Assembly: GCA_003094535.1 (NCBI GenBank)
Contig: NATV01000073.1
Coordinates: forward strand, 1 to 32,665
DNA: 32,665 nt
DNA from: a gamma proteobacterium symbiont of Ctena orbiculata
GTDB taxonomy: Bacteria; Pseudomonadota; Gammaproteobacteria; Chromatiales; Chromatiaceae
Reading direction: 5' to 3'
Shown here: piece by piece, positions 32,017 through 32,665 of the stretch
Layout of the letters: each line of letters begins with the position of its first letter
How positions within the stretch are numbered: position 1 is the first letter of the stretch
The notes under the pieces: generated by a model
Database searches by the model: none
Told to the model about the DNA's origin: nothing
The model's input: only the letters and a program-made list of their open reading frames with translations
Program-made: the position numbers and the translations under genes

Positions 32017-32665
32017 TCATTTGTCAGTTGTTGTCACCAGTGTGGCTCCTCGAAGTACTATAGGACGTGGCTTGATGCCAAGCGACTGCAGGCTGTTTAC
32101 ATTAATATAGCGACGCCCTTTATAGTTGCGTGTCACCGGCAGATCCGAGACAGGTTTGCCCTGCAATGCCTGCAGCAGCATGCTGGCGGCAATTTCACCC
32201 TGCTCCTGTCCCGTCTTTACCACGGCGCTGACGGCACCATCCTCAACATGGTAGCGATTACCGCCGATAATCGGTCCGCTGTAGATTGAGCGGAAAAAGT
32301 CGAGTATTTCACGATTGACCATGGGCTCGCCCCGGTCGTTCTCTATTCCTTCAAGGCTGTCCATGTAGAAGGCGCCGCACTGCTCACCGAATTCGCCCGC
32401 AATCTTCCGCAGCTGGTTGGTTGTGGTTATGAGATCAAAGCGCGAAGTGGGGACCATATAGGTCGAGCTTTCACCCACTACCTGTTTTTTCAGCGCTCTC
32501 CCTGAAGGGCTGGCCTTTGCGATGAAGCAGAGGTTGTCAAAACCGGGAAGGAGCTGTTTGAGGAAGGCGATCGACTCGCGAATGTGTCCGCGTTCGAGGG
32601 TGCCCGAAATATGGTGATTGGGGTAGCCGTAATCAGACGCATCGCCGTTGACGCCACAGAAAAAA
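32017..32665 (-). CDS. Periplasmic ABC-type substrate-binding protein, N terminus cut by window edge
   Basis: The C-terminal about 216 residues of an ABC_sub_bind (PF04392-type) binding protein are visible. An internal GTG at 32478 is not the start, because the frame continues open to the window edge with family-like sequence (FFCGVNGDASDYGY, then SGTLERGHIRESIAFLKQLLPG). The segment GPIIGGNRYHVEDGAVSAVV followed by GQEQGEIAASMLLQALQGKP is typical of this fold, which usually binds sugars, nucleosides or peptides. No permease or ATPase follows it; the next gene is the GGDEF-EAL receptor on the same strand. This suggests signalling use rather than transport. Confidence 0.85.
   Translation of the reverse strand, partial: FFCGVNGDASDYGYPNHHISGTLERGHIRESIAFLKQLLPGFDNLCFIAKASPSGRALKKQVVGESSTYMVPTSRFDLITTTNQLRKIAGEFGEQCGAFYMDSLEGIENDRGEPMVNREILDFFRSIYSGPIIGGNRYHVEDGAVSAVVKTGQEQGEIAASMLLQALQGKPVSDLPVTRNYKGRRYINVNSLQSLGIKPRPIVLRGATLVTTTDK

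Noticed and set aside
32478-32478. GTG at 32478 as a start of the binding protein
   Set aside because: The frame stays open to the window edge and the added sequence fits the same family.
1-32665. CRISPR array, tRNA, rRNA, IS element or prophage
   Set aside because: No regularly spaced repeats, no cloverleaf-like tRNA sequence and no transposase, integrase or phage gene were recognised.

Overview
The window reads as a chromosomal segment of a free-living or symbiotic gammaproteobacterium. The codon and base composition is GC-rich in most genes. The gene set is DsbB, ModABC, a CpxRA-like pair, GTP-type PEP carboxykinase, a class II ribonucleotide reductase, a LonB-type protease and several c-di-GMP proteins. 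A CoA-disulfide-reductase/rhodanese/TusA fusion points towards a sulfur-metabolising lineage such as Chromatiales or Sedimenticola-like bacteria. That placement is an inference from gene content, not a database result. I saw no rRNA, tRNA, CRISPR array, phage or transposase gene.

Layout. 1-3200: a PepSY membrane protein is divergent from a CpxR/CpxA-like two-component pair, with helically phased direct repeats between them. 3200-7300: a TetR-type regulator is divergent from a stand-alone FabF-type ketosynthase, followed by the three-domain sulfur oxidoreductase. 7300-10400: a lower-GC, loosely packed stretch holds a secreted orphan, an AAC(6')-like acetyltransferase, a single-domain PilZ protein, another secreted orphan and a 460-base region with no convincing gene. 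10400-13000: modABC for molybdate uptake. 13100-14450: a SixA-type phosphohistidine phosphatase and an LHPP/HAD-IIA phosphatase. 14450-16960: a Fur-box promoter, a porin-like beta-barrel protein, a NifX/NafY-family protein with an FNR-like box upstream, and dsbB. 17178-20112: a histone-deacetylase-family enzyme convergent with GTP-dependent PEP carboxykinase. 20400-21880: a MASE1-GGDEF cyclase. 22060-28670: a Lon-like protease translationally coupled to a universal stress protein, divergent from a zinc-ribbon BCAM0308-like protein, then protein-isoaspartate methyltransferase and a short B12-dependent ribonucleotide reductase. 28738-32665: a large PAS-PAS-GGDEF-EAL receptor preceded by a periplasmic binding protein cut by the window edge.

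Common themes are envelope and protein-quality stress (CpxRA-like, DsbB, Lon/Usp, Pcm), c-di-GMP signalling (two GGDEF proteins, one GGDEF-EAL among them, and one PilZ receptor), metal and redox control (Fur, FNR, molybdate, NifX-like) and reactive sulfur handling. I found no clear unknown multi-gene system. The most promising leads are the phased CpxR-like repeats, the Fur-controlled porin promoter, the binding-protein/GGDEF-EAL receptor pair, the SixA-LHPP pair and the sulfur fusion enzyme.
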